A DNA stretch of 64,000 nucleotides, taken from positions 1,113,501 through 1,177,500 of the forward strand of contig NZ_CP045508.1 in assembly GCF_013376475.1 (NCBI RefSeq), written 5' to 3'. The position numbers and the translations under genes were made by a program. How positions within the stretch are numbered: position 1 is the first letter of the stretch; each line of letters opens with the position of its first letter. The DNA is from Desulfolutivibrio sulfoxidireducens. Its GTDB lineage: Bacteria; Desulfobacterota; Desulfovibrionia; Desulfovibrionales; Desulfovibrionaceae. The notes below the pieces were generated by a model, which was not told the DNA's origin, made no database searches, and was given only the letters and a program-made list of their open reading frames with translations. Shown here piece after piece: positions 19,001 to 27,396 of this stretch.

Positions 19001-19642
19001 CTGCCCTCCGAGGTCGTGGAGGCGGCCATGCCGCTTCTGGAAAACCTGGAAAAGGACCTGCCGCCGGGCATCCGGATGCAGGTCGGCGGGGAGCACGAGA
19101 AGCAGGTCAGCGGCTTCAAGGACCTGGCCGTGGTTCTGGCCATCTCCGTGGCCGGCATCTACATGGCCCTGCTCTTCCAGTTCAAAAACGCGATCAAGCC
19201 CCTGATCGTCTTTTCGGCCATCCCCTACGGAGCGGCCGGGGCCATCGCCTCGCTCTACGTCATGGGCTCGCCCTTCGGGTTCATGGCCTTTCTGGGCATC
19301 ATCAGCCTTGTCGGGGTCATCGTCAGCCACGTGATCGTGCTTTTCGACTTCATCGAGGAAAAACTCGAGGAGGGCGAGGATTTGCGCACGGCGCTCCTCG
19401 ACGCCGGCATCCTGCGCCTGCGGCCGGTCATGATCACGGTCGGGGCCACGGTCATCGCGCTCTTCCCCCTGGCCACCTCCGGCGGACCCCTGTGGGAACC
19501 CCTGTGCTACGCCCAGATCGGCGGGCTCACGGCCGCCACCTTCATCACCCTGCTCATGGTCCCGGTCATCTATTCCATCGCCGCCTTCGACTTGAAGATC
19601 ATCCCCAAGGGGGGACAGGAGGTCCGGGAGGAGAATGCCTGA
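16031..19642 (+). CDS. RND-family efflux permease
   Basis: 1203 residues, about 150 longer than AcrB-like pumps. The proton-relay pair is seen in LALGLLVDDPVVAND. Other RND signatures include LMALSIPITLAMTF and the closing helices with LIVFSAIPYGAAGA and ASLYVMGSPFGFMAFLGIISLVGVIV. The extra length is mainly in the first periplasmic region (before about residue 480). It works with the adaptor encoded just upstream to expel substrates from the periplasm or inner membrane. The substrate is unknown; multidrug pumps and envelope-lipid pumps share this fold. Confidence 0.92.
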   Translation: MSTHKSDAQRIATTRNLARYCVENPQISAILLILVMVWGYFGLTGMPQRKDPYLAVRVAMVLCPWTGIDAERVEQQVTRRLERAIAENTHVKRILSTSRTGLSVITVELTEDIEETGEIFDDIDLRLRGVLDLPEGAGPVMFMKDFGDTAALMLTVASPPVSEVEADLRSREVVRVMDDLRAKAAASGHGDDRVSLAVVFSHSASHSLVRRLTDQLAAHLTEQGMLTDALVYAGPNLVVLDGSSRATDDALLAAVYDYALTKSHISEISPDIWEPAVIRDPAKARAALVAASGGKYGYRQLEAYTDQITRRLLGVPIVSKVTRWGVQQEAVYLEYSQERLASHAVDPWRIKDALAARNVSTSGGVIEFSGQNIVIDPSGRFKSEKELGGTMVEASGSGSGAYLSDLVDMERCYRTPPENLNYFMYKDKDGTWRRAWGITLAVNMRQGHKISEFSEQVDEALAEVAARLPEDLIMARTSDQPRQVEENVELFMEALGDAVWLVVLVSFIGFWEWRSALLMALSIPITLAMTFGMMHLMHLDLQQVSIASLILALGLLVDDPVVANDAIKRDLALGHPRGVAAWLGPTKLARAILYATITNCIAYLPFLLLKGDTGRYLYAMPVVITASLVASRLASMSFIPFLGRYLLKPSTTPQPSDQERRTKGFSGFYYRLGGFLIDHRYWVLALSLLPVAGGFYLQTKLKPQFFPNDLSYLFYVDVWLPEDAPIGATDFVARQAEAIIRDTIADYEAAHPGEDGRPAPVLRQVTTFVGGGGPRFWFSVSPEQSQPNYAQILIEVTDKWLTPKLQEPLQTALSSAIAGARIDVRQLESGEPVGVPVQIRLLGEDMRELRLRAEKVKALFRSLPMAYRVRDDWGSEILGAKLRINPDKANLAGVTNQDVARSSMAAMNGLEATTLTEGRLSIPVILRLRAQERARLNDIANLYVYSQANPEKRVPLGQVAALDFAVETEKIARRDQFRTIVVSCFPTPGHLPSEVVEAAMPLLENLEKDLPPGIRMQVGGEHEKQVSGFKDLAVVLAISVAGIYMALLFQFKNAIKPLIVFSAIPYGAAGAIASLYVMGSPFGFMAFLGIISLVGVIVSHVIVLFDFIEEKLEEGEDLRTALLDAGILRLRPVMITVGATVIALFPLATSGGPLWEPLCYAQIGGLTAATFITLLMVPVIYSIAAFDLKIIPKGGQEVREENA

Positions 19643-19700
19643 GGCGCGGCGGGGAGTGATGGTGGGATGTGCCGGGGTCGCGGGGGATCGGGAGGAGGAA

Positions 19701-19925
19701 TACCCTCCGGGGGCCAAAGGGCGTGACGGGACGGATTTTGCCGGGAAGGGCCGGGGTCGCGAGGGGCCGGGATGGGGAAGACTTGCCGGGGGCCAAAGGG
19801 CTTCGCCCTTTGGAATCCCACAAAGGGCGTGACGGGAAGGATTTGGTCGGGAAGGGCCGGGGTCGCGAGGGGCCGGGAAGGGGAGGACTTGCCGGGGGCG
19901 GGAGGGCCTCGCCCTGGGCGGGACC
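19701..19925 (+). repeat. Imperfect 106-base tandem duplication with terminal hairpins
   Basis: A unit starting GCGTGACGGG at 19721 is repeated from 19827 with about ten changes. The first copy ends in the CCAAAGGGC/GCCCTTTGG hairpin with a TTC loop (about 19792-19812). The second ends in a decayed version (GGGAGGGC, CTC, GCCCTGGGC). A third partial hairpin unit precedes them at about 19701-19720. The region fills the gap between the convergent RND and sulfurylase/kinase genes; no gene is seen in it. Confidence 0.8.
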
Positions 19926-19938
19926 GGCGGATGCCGCG

Positions 19939-21642
19939 TCAGGAACGGGACAGGTAGCCCTGGTCCCGAAGGTGGTCCAGGATGGTCCGGACCGCCTCCT
20001 CCGGAGCGATGTCCGTGGTGTCGATGGCCAGCTCCGGCGCGACCGGCGGCTCGTACGGATCGTCCACACCGGTCACCCCGGTGATCAGCCCGGCCCGGGC
20101 CCGGGCGTACAGGCCCTTGCGGTCCCGTCCCTCGCACACCGAAAGCGGCGTGGACACGTGGATCTCGAAAAATCCCCCGTGCTCCGCCACCATCTCCCGG
20201 ACCTCGGCCCGGGACGCGGCGTAGGGCGCGATGGGCGCGCAGATGGCGATGCCCCGGTTCTTGGTGATCTCGCTGGCCACGAACCCGATGCGGGTCACGT
20301 TGATGTGCCGATGCTCCCTTGAAAAGCCCAGTTCCCGGGACAGGTGGCGGCGCACGATGTCCCCGTCGAGCAGGGTCACCGGCCGGTCCTGCGCCTCCAG
20401 CAGCTTGACGTAGAGCATCTTGGCCAGCGTGGACTTGCCCGCCCCGGACAGGCCCGTGAAAAAAAGCGTGAACCCCTGCCGGTCGCGCGGCGGGATGGCC
20501 CGCCGCAGTTCCTCGATCACCTCCGGAAAGCTGGCCCACGCGGGCATCTCCTGGCCCATCTCCAGCCGCGAGCATATCCGGGCATGGCTTGTGGTCTCCC
20601 CGACCATGTCCGGGGCTACGTCCTCGGGGGCCACGAAGAGGTGGTACCTCTTCACGTACACCCGGGGGCGAAAGCGCAGGGGGATGATGCCGAGATCCTC
20701 CCGGTGCTCACGCAGGGCGGCCAGGACCGCGTCCGGACCGGGGTCCCGGCCGGTGTCCTCGCCAGGCTCCACGAGAAAATGGGTGCAGCCGGCGTTGGCA
20801 AGCGCCAGGGCCTGGAGGAGCGCCCCCCGGGGGCCGGCGTCGCTTTGCCGCCAGGGCATGATGCTCAAAAGCGCCAGGCTTTGGGGAAGGTGTTCCAGAA
20901 ACCGCCTCAGGCAGCGCACCAGGGTGAAATGGCGCACGTCCACGAGCCCGCGCGGGTTGAAGACCGGGGAGACGAGCAGCCCGGCGTCGGCCCGCAGGGC
21001 CTCGGAAAGCAGGACCTCGCGGTGCATGCGGTGCAGGGGCGCGGCCGTCGGAAACCCGATGATCCGCCTCCAGCCGCGCTTGGCGAAAACCCGGCGCAGG
21101 GTCTCGGGCCGCCGGCGCAGGGACAAAAAGTCGGAGTGCTGCGGCGCATGCAGCCCGAGGACCCGGCCGGCCGCGTGGAACATCCCCTGTCTGGCCAGGA
21201 GCCGGGCCACCCCGGGATGGCGGTCCGGGTCCGCGTGGCCGAAGAGGGCCATGGCCTCCCGGACCGGGTCCGCCTCGAAGACCTCCTCCACGCCAAGGAC
21301 CGCCAGCATGAAGCCCTCCTGGTCGCGAAGGGCCAGATGGGAGCCCGGGGACAGGGTTCGGGCGAGCTCGGGGGAAACCGGCAGGGTGATCGGCAGGGGC
21401 CAGAACTCCCCGCTGGCCAGGCGCATGTCCGAAAGCACCGATGCGTGGTCGGCCTGGGAAAGATATCCGGTAAGCGGGGCGAACCAGCCTCCGAGAAGCA
21501 GTTCCAGATCCAGCAGGGCTTCGGCGTCCAGGATTGCGGAGGGGAAATCCACAGCCGCTCGCCTGAGCTTTGCGGCCTGCGCGGCATCGACCAGCAGGGT
21601 CCCGGCGGGGGGAGGGGGAAAGGATGCGCTGGACATGGGCAT
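19939..21642 (-). CDS. ATP sulfurylase-like/APS kinase fusion with degenerate sulfurylase site
   Basis: 567 residues. Residues 1 to about 385 have the ATP sulfurylase fold. The usual QTRNPxHxxH motif reads PTAAPLHRMH, the GRDHAG motif is replaced (VEPGEDTGRD), and SGT near the end is SHA. The C-terminal APS kinase (about 390-567) looks intact: GLSGAGKST P-loop, DGDIVRRHL, GFSREHRHINVTRIG. Expected activity is therefore APS to PAPS phosphorylation, with the sulfurylase half non-catalytic or altered. The start is chosen at MPMSSAS; no strong ribosome site is visible and starts upstream to 21735 are possible. PAPS would serve sulfation rather than dissimilatory sulfate reduction. Confidence 0.85.
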   Translation of the reverse strand: MPMSSASFPPPPAGTLLVDAAQAAKLRRAAVDFPSAILDAEALLDLELLLGGWFAPLTGYLSQADHASVLSDMRLASGEFWPLPITLPVSPELARTLSPGSHLALRDQEGFMLAVLGVEEVFEADPVREAMALFGHADPDRHPGVARLLARQGMFHAAGRVLGLHAPQHSDFLSLRRRPETLRRVFAKRGWRRIIGFPTAAPLHRMHREVLLSEALRADAGLLVSPVFNPRGLVDVRHFTLVRCLRRFLEHLPQSLALLSIMPWRQSDAGPRGALLQALALANAGCTHFLVEPGEDTGRDPGPDAVLAALREHREDLGIIPLRFRPRVYVKRYHLFVAPEDVAPDMVGETTSHARICSRLEMGQEMPAWASFPEVIEELRRAIPPRDRQGFTLFFTGLSGAGKSTLAKMLYVKLLEAQDRPVTLLDGDIVRRHLSRELGFSREHRHINVTRIGFVASEITKNRGIAICAPIAPYAASRAEVREMVAEHGGFFEIHVSTPLSVCEGRDRKGLYARARAGLITGVTGVDDPYEPPVAPELAIDTTDIAPEEAVRTILDHLRDQGYLSRS

Positions 21643-21905
21643 GGCTGGGAACCTGGCGTTGGGGTTGGCACGACCTGGGGCCGCCATGAGCATACATGTC
21701 CCGGCCCTGGCGCGCCAGACGTTCGCGGCCGGCATCTTTCGGCCGCCGGAAAACGGCCTGGCAAATACGCGGTGGACGGAATCCGCGACAAACGCAAGGA
21801 ACAGGCCAGAAAAGAAACGTCCGTCCCCGGCCGGCTGGTCGGGAACGGACGCGGGTCAAACACGTGGCCTCGATGGGATCGCCGAAGGACCGGAGTAAGG
21901 CGGCA

Positions 21906-22832
21906 TCAGTCTTCGGGTGGGCCGTCCGGAATCGGGCTCCAGGGGTGCGCGGCAAAGGGATGGTAGCCTCGGTCCCGGGCCAGGATCTCCAGCGGCAGCA
22001 TGGCCAGGGCCGACACGTCCGGATCGGGAACGTCTATCATCTCCGTGGCGTCCAGGCACAGGATGGAGGTCTTGCACGCCTCGCACACGTCCACCCGCTC
22101 GAAGGGGCGGGCCTCGGTATACAAAAACGAGAGTCGCGTGGGCTCCTCGTTGCCGCAACGCGGGCAGGACACCCGCTTGTGCCGCCATTCGGTGGCGCAT
22201 ACGGCGCAGCGCAGAAAACGTGGGCCGCCTTGGCCGGTGATGTATTCCGAGTCGTCCCTGATCCGTAAAAGCCGCGAAAAATGAGGCGGGCCGCCGCAGA
22301 TCGGGCATACGGTCCGCCGCCAGGGCAGGTCCTTGACCAGCGGGAGGAGGTCGGCGGCCTGGCGTTTCACAAACGGCCTGACCACCTCGCGCGCGGCGAA
22401 GCCCACGATTTCGGGGGATATCCCGGCGAGGGCCGTCCCGTCCGGGGCGAAGGCCGCGTCCGTCAGGGCCTCGGGCGAAAGCGCGCCGGACGAAAGGGCC
22501 TGGAGCAGGGCGCCAATCTCCTCGCCCAGGGCCGAAAAACACCGGGCCATGATCGGGAAAAGCCGCCTGGCCGCATCCGGGATCTGGGCCGAAACGTCCT
22601 GGAAGCCGGTCTCGGCCAGAAGGTGCTTCCCCTGGCAGAAGAGCTCCGGATCGAAACCGGGCCCATCCCCGGTCCATCCCGGGGCCGATTCACGGATGGC
22701 CGCCTGTTCGACCAAAAGCGGAGTGAAGGAGTCGAGCAGGGAGACCAGGGAAGGAATCTCGCGGCCAAGGCGGCTTGCGTCGGCAAGGATGGTCCGGGCC
22801 TCGTCGGAACCGGATGGACAGTCGCGCGTCAT
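21906..22832 (-). CDS. fdhE: Formate dehydrogenase accessory protein FdhE
   Basis: 308 residues. Four CxxC pairs in the C-terminal half (CPICGG, CAVC, CPRCGN, CEAC) are typical of FdhE, which binds iron and is needed to activate Tat-exported formate dehydrogenases in the cytoplasm. AGGAG lies before the ATG. It is the third gene of the fdhA-fdhB-fdhE set, separated from fdhB by 190 bases that contain one of the dispersed hairpins. Confidence 0.93.
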   Translation of the reverse strand: MTRDCPSGSDEARTILADASRLGREIPSLVSLLDSFTPLLVEQAAIRESAPGWTGDGPGFDPELFCQGKHLLAETGFQDVSAQIPDAARRLFPIMARCFSALGEEIGALLQALSSGALSPEALTDAAFAPDGTALAGISPEIVGFAAREVVRPFVKRQAADLLPLVKDLPWRRTVCPICGGPPHFSRLLRIRDDSEYITGQGGPRFLRCAVCATEWRHKRVSCPRCGNEEPTRLSFLYTEARPFERVDVCEACKTSILCLDATEMIDVPDPDVSALAMLPLEILARDRGYHPFAAHPWSPIPDGPPED

Positions 22833-22900
22833 ACACTTCTCCTGAAAAAAGCGAAGTACGTTTCAAGGGTCATACCCCGAGGCGTTCGTCTCCCCGTTGC

Positions 22901-22939
22901 GGGATTCCCAGGGCTGCGCCCTTTGGCCGCCGGAGGCAT
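22901..22939 (-). repeat. Dispersed intergenic hairpin, copy between fdhB and fdhE
   Basis: Member of a family (about 40 bases) with the outline GCCTCCGGCGG, then CCAAAGGGC, a short loop, GCCCTTTGG, then AATCCC, here read on the minus strand with one arm decayed. It follows the fdhB stop in the same orientation as the gene. It lacks a T-run, so it is not an ordinary terminator. Confidence 0.75.
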
Positions 22940-23022
22940 CCCCCCCAGCCAGATGTTCGCGAAAGTCCCGGCCGGCCGCCCCCGAGGGAAGGCGGCCGGC
23001 CGGGCATGGAGGAGTCCGCCCG

Positions 23023-23745
23023 TTATCCCGAGATCGAGCGGGCAATGCCCCGGACCGGGGCGAACGCCTTGGCCAGGAACTGCTGGCGGGTCAAGGGCGA
23101 AGGCGCCTGGGCCATGGCATTTTTCCAGTATTTTTTCGGATCGTCGGCCACCAGGTAGATCACGGCCACGTCCTTGGGGTTTAGGAGCTGGGCCTTGGGC
23201 GCGGTCTTTTTGACCTCGGCCAGCCTGGACTCCCCAAGCCTGAGCATCTCGTCGCGCTCACCGAAGTTCATGGCCCCCATGGCGCAGCTTTTCACGCACA
23301 TGGGCAGCATGTTGGCCTTCACCCGATCAATGCACATGTCGCATTTGACCAGGACCTTGGTGTCCGGATTCTGGCGCGGGATGTCGTAGGGACAGGCCCC
23401 CCGGATGACGTCGAAGTCCTCCTTGGCGGTCTTGTCGGTGTAGATGATGGCCCCGGTTTCCTTGTCCTGGATGATGGCCTCGGGGTCCGAGGCGGCCATC
23501 TTGCACGGCGCGTCCAGGCAGTGGCGGCACTGGTCCGGGAAAAAATACCAGGACACCACGCCGCCATCGAGGTGCTCGCTGAAGCGCACCAGCTTGAGGT
23601 TGAAGGGGGTCAGGTCCGGAGGATTCTGATGCGTGCCGGTCTGTTTGGTGGCTACCGGCGGCAGGTTCTTCCATTCCTTGCAGGCCACCTGGCATCCCCG
23701 GCAGGCCGTGCACCGCGTGGTATCGATGAGAAACGCCTTGGGCAT
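23023..23745 (-). CDS. fdhB: Formate dehydrogenase iron-sulfur subunit
   Basis: 240 residues. Four [4Fe-4S] clusters are implied by CTACRGCQVAC near the N-terminus, CRHCLDAPC, CPYDIPR and CDMCIDR with CVKSC. It has no signal peptide, as expected if it is carried out with the Tat-exported alpha subunit. No membrane anchor gene follows, so the dimer is probably soluble in the periplasm and passes electrons to a cytochrome c. It lies 75 bases after fdhA, in the same operon. Confidence 0.95.
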   Translation of the reverse strand: MPKAFLIDTTRCTACRGCQVACKEWKNLPPVATKQTGTHQNPPDLTPFNLKLVRFSEHLDGGVVSWYFFPDQCRHCLDAPCKMAASDPEAIIQDKETGAIIYTDKTAKEDFDVIRGACPYDIPRQNPDTKVLVKCDMCIDRVKANMLPMCVKSCAMGAMNFGERDEMLRLGESRLAEVKKTAPKAQLLNPKDVAVIYLVADDPKKYWKNAMAQAPSPLTRQQFLAKAFAPVRGIARSISG

Positions 23746-23820
23746 TTCGGTTCTCCTTGGGTGGACTTGGCGGGGCGGCGCGAGCCGCCCCGGGTTACAT
23801 CATGTCGCGCCGGGTCGGCC

Positions 23821-26800
23821 CTACAGCTCCGTCACCGTCTCGGCCTTGCGCAGGTTCACCAGGCAGGCCTTGTATTCCGGGATCGTGGTGTTGGGGTCGC
23901 CTATCGAGACCGTCAGCCGGTTTATTGAATCCCCGCACTTGGGCTTGGTCCAGCCGAAGGCAAAGGGCATGCCCACCAGATGCAGGGTCTTGCCCGCAAC
24001 CTGGAAAGGCCGGATGCGCACCGTGACCATGGCCACGGCCTGAACCTTGCCGCGCAGGCTTTCGACCTCCACCACGTCGCCGTTGGCGATGCCCTTTTCC
24101 TTGGCCAGCTCATGGCTCATCTCGATGTACTGCTGGGGCTCGGCCTCAAGCAGGGCCGGGCCGTTTCGGGTCTCGGACCCGGAGCACCAGTGCTCGGTCA
24201 GGCTGTAGCTGGTGAGCACGATGGGGAAGCGCGGGTCGGCGTTTTTGGCCAGTTTATCCATGTCGCTCTCGATGACCTTCATGCAGGGATTGTTCATCTG
24301 CTTGGAGAAGGGGTTCACGGAAAGCGGTGTCTCGGCCGGCTCGTAGTGCTCGGGGAAGGGGCCGTCGGCACGGCCCGGGCCGTAGAGCTGGGATCGGCCC
24401 TCGGTGGTCATGATGAAGGGATAGGTGCCCTTTTCCATGGCCATGGGCGGGGCTCCTCCGTCGGGCACGTCGCCCACCCACTTGCCGTCCTCCCAGGCGA
24501 TAACCACCTTTTCGGGGTTGTAGGGCTTGCCGCTTGGGTCAACCGAGGCCCGGTTGTAGAGCACCCGGCGGTTCATGGGCCAGGCCCAGGCGAATCCCGG
24601 AAACATGGCGATCTTGGCCTGCATGGGAGTCTGGGTCAGGTCCCGGCGCTTGGCCAGGTTGCCCGCGTCGGGATATCCACCGGCGTACACCCAGCACAGG
24701 CTGACCGTGGAGCCGTCGGCGGCCAGTTGGGCGAAGCCCGGCACCTGCTGGCCTTTCTTGAACTCCTTGTCCCCGATCTTCACGTCCTGGGTGAACCAGC
24801 CGTTGCACTTTTTGGCCACGGCGTCGGCGTCGAACTTCTCGGGGTAATCCTGCTTCAGGATGGGGTCGGGGAAGGTTCCGCCGTTTTTGGCATAGAGCGC
24901 CTTCACCCGGTTCATGATGTCCACGAACATCGTGCCCATGTCGCGGCTTAAGCCCAAGGGGTCGGCGGCCTTGTAGTGCCACATGTGCCAGCGGCCGCTG
25001 TTGGAGACGGTGCCGTCCTTCTCCGCCCGGTAGGCCGAGGGCAGGAGAAACACCTCGGTCTTGACGTTTTTGGGATCGAATCCCGGGGCGCGCCAGTTGT
25101 CCGTGGTCTCGTTGTGAAACACGTCGCCCATGACCAGCCAGTCCAGCGAATTGAGGGCCTTCCTGACCTTGTGGGTGTTGGGGACGCTCTGGGCCGGGTT
25201 GTGACCGAAGATCAGGCCGCCCTTGATCGTACCCTTGTACATGCGGTCGAAGATATACAGGTGCGAGCAGTCCATGCCCGGATCCAGCTTGGGCACGAGC
25301 GAATAGCAGAAGCCGTTGTCCTTGGTGGCGTTGTCCCCGTACCAGGCCTTGAGCAAGGACACCACGTACTTGGGCCGGTTGCTCCACCAGTTGACGCTTT
25401 TGGGGTCCTTGGTCACGGGCGTTTCGGCCTTGAGGTATTCCTCCAGGGTCTGGAGGTTGGCCGTGGGCGTGTTGTGGTAGCCGGGAAGATAGCCGTAGAG
25501 CAGGGCGTGGTCCGTGGTGCCCTGGACGTTGGGCTCGCCGCGAAGGGCGTTGATGCCGCCGCCGGCGATGCCGATATTGCCCAAAAGGAGCTGCACCATG
25601 GCCGAGAGCCGGATGTTCTGCACGCCCACGCTGTGCTGGGTCCAGCCCAGGGCGTAGATCACGGTGCCGGCCTTGTCCGGACGGCCTGTGGCCGCATACG
25701 CCTCGTAGACCCGCAGAATGTCCTTCTCGGACACGCCGGTCACGGAAGATACGGTCTTTGTATCGTAACGGTCGTAGTGCTTTTTCAGCAGGTTGTAGAC
25801 GCAACGCGGGTGCTTGAGGGTGGTGTCCCGCTTGGGCAGCCCCGCCTCGTCTTTTTCAAAGGCCCAGGCGGATTTGTCATATTTCTTGCCCTTGGCGTCG
25901 AAGCCCGAGAACAGGCCGTCGTTGAAGGCGAACTTCTCGCCCACGATGAACGCGGCGTTGGTGTATTCCATCATGTACTGTTCAAAGTACTTCTTGTTTT
26001 CCAGGATGTATTTCACCATGCCGCCCAGAAAGGCGATGTCCGTGCCGGAGCGGATGGGCACGTGGAAGGTGCTGCGGGCCGAGGTGCGCGAGAACTTCGG
26101 GTCCACGTGCATGACCACCGCGCCCTTTTCCTTGGCCTTGATGACCCACTTAAACGTCATGGGATGGTGTTCGGCGCAGTTGGAGCCCATGATCAGGATG
26201 GCGTCCGCGTTTTGGATGTCCGTGTAGTGGTTGGTCATGGCCCCGCGCCCGAAGGACTCGGCCAGGGCCGGCACCGTGGCGCTGTGACATATCCTGGCCT
26301 GATGGTCGAAATGTACGATGCCTAGCGCCCGGATCATCTGGTGCAGGACCGCCGCCTCCTCGTTGGATACCTGGGAGGAACCCAGGTGGAACATGGACTC
26401 CACCCGGTTGACCACCTGTCCGGCCTCGTTTTTCTGCTTGAAGTCCCGGTCCCGGGTCTCTTTTATGCGCGTGGCGATGCGGTCGAGCATCCAGTTCCAG
26501 TCTTTTTCTTCCCATTTGTCGCTGCCCGGGGCCCGGTACAGGGGCTTGGTCAGGCGTTCGGGACTGGTGTGCAGGGATTTGAGCGACGCTCCCTTGGCGC
26601 ACAGGCCGCCGCCGCTGATGGGATAGTCCGGATCACCCTCAATATTGATGATTTTCCCGTCCTTGGAATGGACCAGGACGTTGCAACAGCAGGAACAGAA
26701 GGGACAGATGGAGATGAACTCCTTGCAGCCCTCGATCTTGAGCCCGGCGGCGTATGCCGATACCGGGGCCATATCGATTCCCAGCCGGCCGAGCGCCAGT

Positions 26801-26853
26801 CCCGCGACGCTTGCTCCGGTCACTTTCAGGAACCCTCGACGCGACAGTCCCAT
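23821..26853 (-). CDS. fdhA: Formate dehydrogenase catalytic subunit, cysteine type
   Basis: 1010 residues, full length. Tat signal SRRGFLK at residues 5-11; [4Fe-4S] motif CPFCSCCC with CAKG later; molybdopterin domains (MGSNCAEHHP, GWTQHSVG, ALRGEPNVQG). The active-site position is Cys189 (codon TGT at 26287-26289, in ARICHSATVPAL), where the paralogue at the left edge has selenocysteine. It oxidises formate (or reduces CO2) with Mo or W bis-MGD. AGGAGG lies five bases before the ATG; a longer reading frame to 27057 has no ribosome site. The paralogues share leader layout and numbering, so one probably arose by duplication. Confidence 0.96.
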   Translation of the reverse strand: MGLSRRGFLKVTGASVAGLALGRLGIDMAPVSAYAAGLKIEGCKEFISICPFCSCCCNVLVHSKDGKIINIEGDPDYPISGGGLCAKGASLKSLHTSPERLTKPLYRAPGSDKWEEKDWNWMLDRIATRIKETRDRDFKQKNEAGQVVNRVESMFHLGSSQVSNEEAAVLHQMIRALGIVHFDHQARICHSATVPALAESFGRGAMTNHYTDIQNADAILIMGSNCAEHHPMTFKWVIKAKEKGAVVMHVDPKFSRTSARSTFHVPIRSGTDIAFLGGMVKYILENKKYFEQYMMEYTNAAFIVGEKFAFNDGLFSGFDAKGKKYDKSAWAFEKDEAGLPKRDTTLKHPRCVYNLLKKHYDRYDTKTVSSVTGVSEKDILRVYEAYAATGRPDKAGTVIYALGWTQHSVGVQNIRLSAMVQLLLGNIGIAGGGINALRGEPNVQGTTDHALLYGYLPGYHNTPTANLQTLEEYLKAETPVTKDPKSVNWWSNRPKYVVSLLKAWYGDNATKDNGFCYSLVPKLDPGMDCSHLYIFDRMYKGTIKGGLIFGHNPAQSVPNTHKVRKALNSLDWLVMGDVFHNETTDNWRAPGFDPKNVKTEVFLLPSAYRAEKDGTVSNSGRWHMWHYKAADPLGLSRDMGTMFVDIMNRVKALYAKNGGTFPDPILKQDYPEKFDADAVAKKCNGWFTQDVKIGDKEFKKGQQVPGFAQLAADGSTVSLCWVYAGGYPDAGNLAKRRDLTQTPMQAKIAMFPGFAWAWPMNRRVLYNRASVDPSGKPYNPEKVVIAWEDGKWVGDVPDGGAPPMAMEKGTYPFIMTTEGRSQLYGPGRADGPFPEHYEPAETPLSVNPFSKQMNNPCMKVIESDMDKLAKNADPRFPIVLTSYSLTEHWCSGSETRNGPALLEAEPQQYIEMSHELAKEKGIANGDVVEVESLRGKVQAVAMVTVRIRPFQVAGKTLHLVGMPFAFGWTKPKCGDSINRLTVSIGDPNTTIPEYKACLVNLRKAETVTEL

Positions 26854-27006
26854 GGCAGCCTCCTTGTTTTTTGACGCGATGTCTCGTGGGCCGCGTCCCT
26901 GTCCGGTCATGACGATCATGGCGAGGCGGCGGGATGCGTCCTGGTGGGTTTTCTTAGCCTCACGAAATGGCCTCGTCAACATTTTTATCAATAATTTCGA
27001 GTAGTT

Positions 27007-27030
27007 ATATGTATTATGTTTAATACATAT
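27007..27030. promoter_or_regulatory. Perfect AT-rich palindrome upstream of cysteine-type fdhA
   Basis: Arms ATATGTATTA (27007-27016) and TAATACATAT (27021-27030) are exact complements with a TGTT spacer. It stands 154 bases before the fdhA start in strongly GC-rich surroundings, so it is probably an operator. The adjacent ModE-like protein is a candidate binder; this is inference. Confidence 0.65.
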
Positions 27031-27292
27031 CCCCGGTGAAGGTCTGAACGGAGGCACACTCGGGTGGTTACCGGGAGGATGCGGGGGATGCGGCTCGGGA
27101 AGAAATGGGGGACGCGAAAGCGGCCAGAGGGATGCCGGCTGGCAATCGCCCTGTGTTTCAGGGGAACGGGCGGGGGCTGGAAGTGAAGCCTGGAAGGGGC
27201 AAAACCAGCGGGAAAAGGCGGTGAGTGCGGGCGGTCAACGCAATCCGGGCCGGAGGAGTCCCGAATTTCGCACGGCGTGGGCCGCGAGCAAC

Positions 27293-27317
27293 AAAAAGCC
27301 CGGGATTTCTCCCGGGC
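27293..27317 (-). terminator. Terminator of the ModE-like gene
   Basis: On the minus strand GCCCGGGA pairs with TCCCGGGC (eight pairs, four-base loop), followed by TTTTT. It lies about 80 bases after the ModE-like stop and separates that gene from fdhA. Confidence 0.85.
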
Positions 27318-27396
27318 CGATGTCGGGGCACGCCCTGTGGCCTGTGTGGACGATCGCGTCGGGCCATCCCCGGACCGGGGAGCGGCGGGCGACCGT

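Larger units (their letters stand above)
26854..27396. promoter_or_regulatory. Regulatory gap between fdhA and the ModE-like gene
   Basis: No gene is seen. The AT-rich part (26955-27030) holds a perfect inverted repeat and probably the fdhA promoter. The rest (27031-27290) is GC-rich without recognisable elements, and the ModE-like gene's terminator lies at 27293-27317. Confidence 0.6.

Noticed and set aside
16157-20575. 1472-residue open frame on the minus strand opposite the RND pump
   Set aside because: Antisense shadow of the pump, with low-complexity composition and no motif.
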